NCBI GenBank assembly: GCA_013290035.1
Contig: JABCYT010000210.1
Span: forward strand, 1 to 6,371
Length of the DNA: 6,371 bases
DNA from: Alphaproteobacteria bacterium
GTDB taxonomy: Bacteria; Pseudomonadota; Alphaproteobacteria; Reyranellales; Reyranellaceae
Direction: 5' to 3'
This document shows, piece after piece, positions 4,214-6,371 of this stretch (the first letter of the stretch is position 1; every line of letters starts with the position of its first letter). Under the pieces are notes generated by a model. The model saw only the letters and a program-made list of their open reading frames with translations. It was not told the origin of the DNA and searched no databases. Made by a program: the position numbers and the translations under genes.

Positions 4214-5779
4214 ATGTCACTGACCCAGGAACCAAAAGCCGACGCGACTGGCTCAGCGCCGGACCCCGCCTCGCTGGCCGCGCTTCGCGATGCCGTGCTC
4301 AAGGGCCGCGAACCGCCGCCGCTGCGCGCCGTCGCACGGCTCGCGTCGTACCGCTGGTTCGTTGTCGGCACGGTGTGCATCGGCTCCTTCATGGGCCAGG
4401 TCGATGCCAGCATGACGCAGGTGCTGCTGCCGCGGCTCGAAAGCGAATTCGCCGCTCCCCTCCACGCCGTGAGCTGGGTTGCGGTCGGCTACATCCTGGC
4501 GATGGCGTCGTTCATGCCGATTTTTGGCCGGCTGGCCGACATGTTCGGCCGCAAGCTCTTGTACACCGCCAGCTTCCTGGTGTTCGCCCTCGGCTCGGCG
4601 CTGTGCGGCTTCGCGCCCAGCCTTCCGGTGCTGATCGCCTTCCGCATCCTGCAGGGGATCGGGGCGGCGCTGCTGACCGCCAACAGCGTGGCCATTGTCG
4701 TCCTCGCCACCAGCCGCGAGGAACGCGGGCGCGGCCTCGGCCTGCAATCGGCGGCGCAGGCGATCGGGCTGGGCGCCGGGCCGGCGCTGGGCGGCCTGAT
4801 TCTGGATACGCTGGGCTGGCAATGGGCATTCTGGATCAACGTTCCGGTCGGCCTTGCCGGCGCCGTCATCGGCTGGTTCGTCATTCCGCAGACCCGGCAC
4901 TCGGGCCACAGCGGGCGCTTCGACTGGCATGGCGCGTTCCTGATCGCGCCCGCGCTCACCGCCGTCGTTGCCGCGCTCAACGAAGGCTATGCGTGGGGGC
5001 TGACCTCGCCGGCATTGATCGGCTGCGTGGTGGCGGCGATCGTCTTTCTGACGCTGTTCGCCAGGGCCGAGCGGCGGGCCGATACGCCGCTGATCGATTT
5101 TGATCTGCTGCGCCGGGGCGCCTTCGTGATCGGCAACGTCGCGAACTTCCTGTCGTATGCGGCGCTGTTCGGGCTGTTCTTTCTCGTTCCCTTCGTCCTG
5201 GTCCGCGCCTACCAGGACTCCGGGCTCGCGGCCGGTCTCAGGCTGTCGATCGTCCCGGTGATGCTCGGTCTGCTGGCCCCGCTCGGCGGCGCCCTCTATG
5301 ACCGCTTCGGCGCCCGTGTGGTGACGACGTCGGGCATGGCGGTCTGCATCGCCGGCCTCGCCGTGCTCCATGTCTTTCTCGACGGCTCGGCCGCCGACAT
5401 GCCGCTGGTGATGCTGGCGCTGGCGATTTTCGGCGTCGGTCAGGGCCTTTTCATCTCGCCCAACAGCGCCGCGATCATGGCCACCGTGCCCGACGACCTG
5501 ACCGGCGAGGCGGGCAGCCTTCTGAACATGGCGCGCTACCTCGGCATGAGCGCCGGTATCGCGAGCGCGTCGGCGCTGCTGGCGTTCGGGCTGCGCGCGG
5601 CAACGGGCCCCAGGGTCAGCACGATAGACGCCTCTGCCGACACGCTCGTCGCGGCCAGTCGTGACGTGATCCTGTTGCTCGGCTGTTTCCTCGCCCTGGC
5701 GGGAGTCCTGTCGTTGATCCGAACCGTGAGCCGCAAAGCCAGCGGTGCGGATGATGGCAAGCAAGTGGGCGTGCGATGA
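4214..5779 (+). CDS. MFS efflux transporter, DHA2 (EmrB/QacA, 14-helix) family
   Basis: A 521-residue inner-membrane protein, the usual size for 14-helix drug:H+ antiporters, with a soluble N-terminal tail of about 45 residues. Helix 1 (about 48-72) ends in VDASMTQVLLP, where Asp64 matches the conserved membrane aspartate of DHA2 exporters. Motif A is GRLADMFGRK (105-114), motif B is FRILQGIGAA (143-152), and the antiporter motif C is GLGAGPALGG (185-194) in helix 5. Further hydrophobic segments are seen near 205-225, 240-256, 266-284, 304-331, 341-360, 369-388, 397-418, 443-460 and 485-502. Such proteins export drugs or metabolites in exchange for protons; the substrate cannot be read from sequence, and no membrane-fusion partner (EmrA-like) is in the window. 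The ATG at 4214 is the first possible start in frame after an in-frame stop at 4115-4117. Its AAGGGGAG abuts the ATG with almost no spacer, which is unusual. It may share a transcript with the thiamine diphosphate enzyme 107 bases upstream. Confidence 0.9.
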   Translation: MSLTQEPKADATGSAPDPASLAALRDAVLKGREPPPLRAVARLASYRWFVVGTVCIGSFMGQVDASMTQVLLPRLESEFAAPLHAVSWVAVGYILAMASFMPIFGRLADMFGRKLLYTASFLVFALGSALCGFAPSLPVLIAFRILQGIGAALLTANSVAIVVLATSREERGRGLGLQSAAQAIGLGAGPALGGLILDTLGWQWAFWINVPVGLAGAVIGWFVIPQTRHSGHSGRFDWHGAFLIAPALTAVVAALNEGYAWGLTSPALIGCVVAAIVFLTLFARAERRADTPLIDFDLLRRGAFVIGNVANFLSYAALFGLFFLVPFVLVRAYQDSGLAAGLRLSIVPVMLGLLAPLGGALYDRFGARVVTTSGMAVCIAGLAVLHVFLDGSAADMPLVMLALAIFGVGQGLFISPNSAAIMATVPDDLTGEAGSLLNMARYLGMSAGIASASALLAFGLRAATGPRVSTIDASADTLVAASRDVILLLGCFLALAGVLSLIRTVSRKASGADDGKQVGVR

Positions 5780-5843
5780 CGGCGCTGCAGCGAGTACCGC
5801 CCAGGTAGTTGCGGCAAAATCGGCCGGCGTGCACCGTCATGTC

Positions 5844-6371
5844 ATGCCCGAATCGCTGGGACCCCTGGTCCTCTTCGCCGCGGTCATGTCGCTCACCCCG
5901 GGACCAAACGTCGTCATGGTGACGGCCTCGGCCGCGAACTTCGGTTTTGGCCGCACCATCCCGCAAATACTGGGGATCACCGTCGGATTTGGCGTCCTGA
6001 TCATGGCCGTCGGCCTTGGCCTGGCCGGCCTGGTTCACGCCGAACCGCGGCTGCATACGGTGCTGAAATATGCCGGCGGCGCCTATCTCCTCTATCTCGC
6101 CTGGTGCATCGCCCGGGCCGACGCGACGAGCCGCGCCGCGGCGCGCGCCAGGCCCATTGGCCTTTTCGAGGCGGCGCTCTTTCAGTGGATCAATCCCAAA
6201 GGCTGGGTGATCGCGCTCGGCGCGCTGGCGGCCTACACCAGCGTGGGCGGCGACGCGCTGCGGCAAACCTCGATCATTGCCGCGGTGAACGCGGCGACCT
6301 GCCTGGTGTCGGTGGTGATCTGGGCGGGCTTCGGCGCCGCCATCGGGCGCCTGCTCGGCAATCCGCGGGCG
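5844..6371 (+). CDS. LysE/RhtB-family amino-acid exporter, C-terminus cut by window edge
   Basis: 176 codons are present and the frame is open at the right edge; family members are about 205-210 residues, so roughly 30 residues are missing. This is a small inner-membrane exporter of the LysE/RhtB superfamily, which pumps amino acids or related metabolites out of the cell. Helix 1 carries the signature SLTPGPN (16-22), followed by the usual ASAANFGFGRT loop (28-38). Helix 2 is about 41-64, helix 3 about 73-90, and WINPKGW (115-121) is the second family signature before helix 4; a further helix spans about 143-168. ATG 5844 is preferred because MPESLGPLVLF is the typical family N-terminus, but a GTG at 5829 is in frame five codons upstream, and neither has a clear ribosome binding site. 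It follows the MFS exporter by 64 bases on the same strand. The substrate is unknown. Confidence 0.88.
   Translation, partial: MPESLGPLVLFAAVMSLTPGPNVVMVTASAANFGFGRTIPQILGITVGFGVLIMAVGLGLAGLVHAEPRLHTVLKYAGGAYLLYLAWCIARADATSRAAARARPIGLFEAALFQWINPKGWVIALGALAAYTSVGGDALRQTSIIAAVNAATCLVSVVIWAGFGAAIGRLLGNPRA

Noticed and set aside
2049..4235. Very long minus-strand open frame (728 codons) across the thiamine diphosphate gene
   Set aside because: It is rich in R, H, G, A and Q with no domain pattern, lies antisense to a well-supported gene, and is a usual result of GC-rich third positions. Only its last nine codons are of interest, as a separate mini-ORF.
4087..5103. Plus-strand open frame of 338 codons starting in the end of the thiamine diphosphate gene
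   Set aside because: Out-of-frame shadow of the MFS gene with arginine-rich low-complexity content.
4253..5764. Minus-strand open frame of 503 codons across the MFS gene
   Set aside because: Antisense shadow of a clear transporter gene; composition dominated by R, Q, E, H and D with no recognisable fold.
5783..5792. Palindrome CGCTGCAGCG after the MFS stop codon, considered as a terminator
   Set aside because: It is a loop-less DNA palindrome with no following T-run, and of a length expected by chance in GC-rich sequence.
5616..6266. Minus-strand open frame of 216 codons over the end of the MFS gene and the LysE gene
   Set aside because: Antisense to two transporters with clear signatures; no ribosome binding site and no family pattern.

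Overview
The window is high-GC bacterial DNA with tightly packed genes. The style (G+C-rich third codon positions, a PuuE/HpPgdA-like deacetylase pair, an IlvB-like thiamine diphosphate enzyme, DHA2 and LysE exporters) suggests an alphaproteobacterium of the Rhodospirillales or Bradyrhizobium/Reyranella kind. That placement is inferred from family resemblance and composition only. No rRNA, tRNA, CRISPR array, insertion sequence or phage gene was seen.

Layout, left to right. (1) Two plus-strand carbohydrate esterase 4 (polysaccharide deacetylase/PuuE-like) genes lie in tandem, 13 bases apart. The first loses its N-terminus at the window edge. (2) A GC-rich hairpin follows, in the 34-base gap between converging stop codons. 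(3) A small minus-strand gene encodes a stand-alone tRNA-binding OB-fold domain (CsaA / MetRS C-terminal type), in a stretch of clearly lower GC. On the minus strand its start is preceded by a 9-codon ORF with a strong Shine-Dalgarno sequence, which overlaps its start codon as ATGA. Just upstream of that is a textbook intrinsic terminator reading toward the gene, a layout that suggests transcription attenuation. (4) After a 321-base divergent intergenic region, a plus-strand thiamine diphosphate-dependent enzyme (568 aa, acetolactate synthase/decarboxylase superfamily) begins. (5) A 107-base spacer with three short hairpins, two sharing the same loop, leads to a 14-helix-type MFS exporter. (6) A LysE/RhtB-type exporter follows and is cut off by the right edge.

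How the genes may work together is not settled by the sequence. The two deacetylase-fold hydrolases probably form one transcription unit and may act on related C-N (amide or ureide) or acetylated substrates. The thiamine diphosphate enzyme and the two exporters all point the same way and could form a metabolic-plus-efflux group, but the spacer hairpins suggest they are not expressed at equal levels. The tRNA-binding gene looks like an independent unit. The most interesting part is the minus-strand leader at about 2049-2175, which looks regulatory. No clearly new multi-gene system can be claimed.
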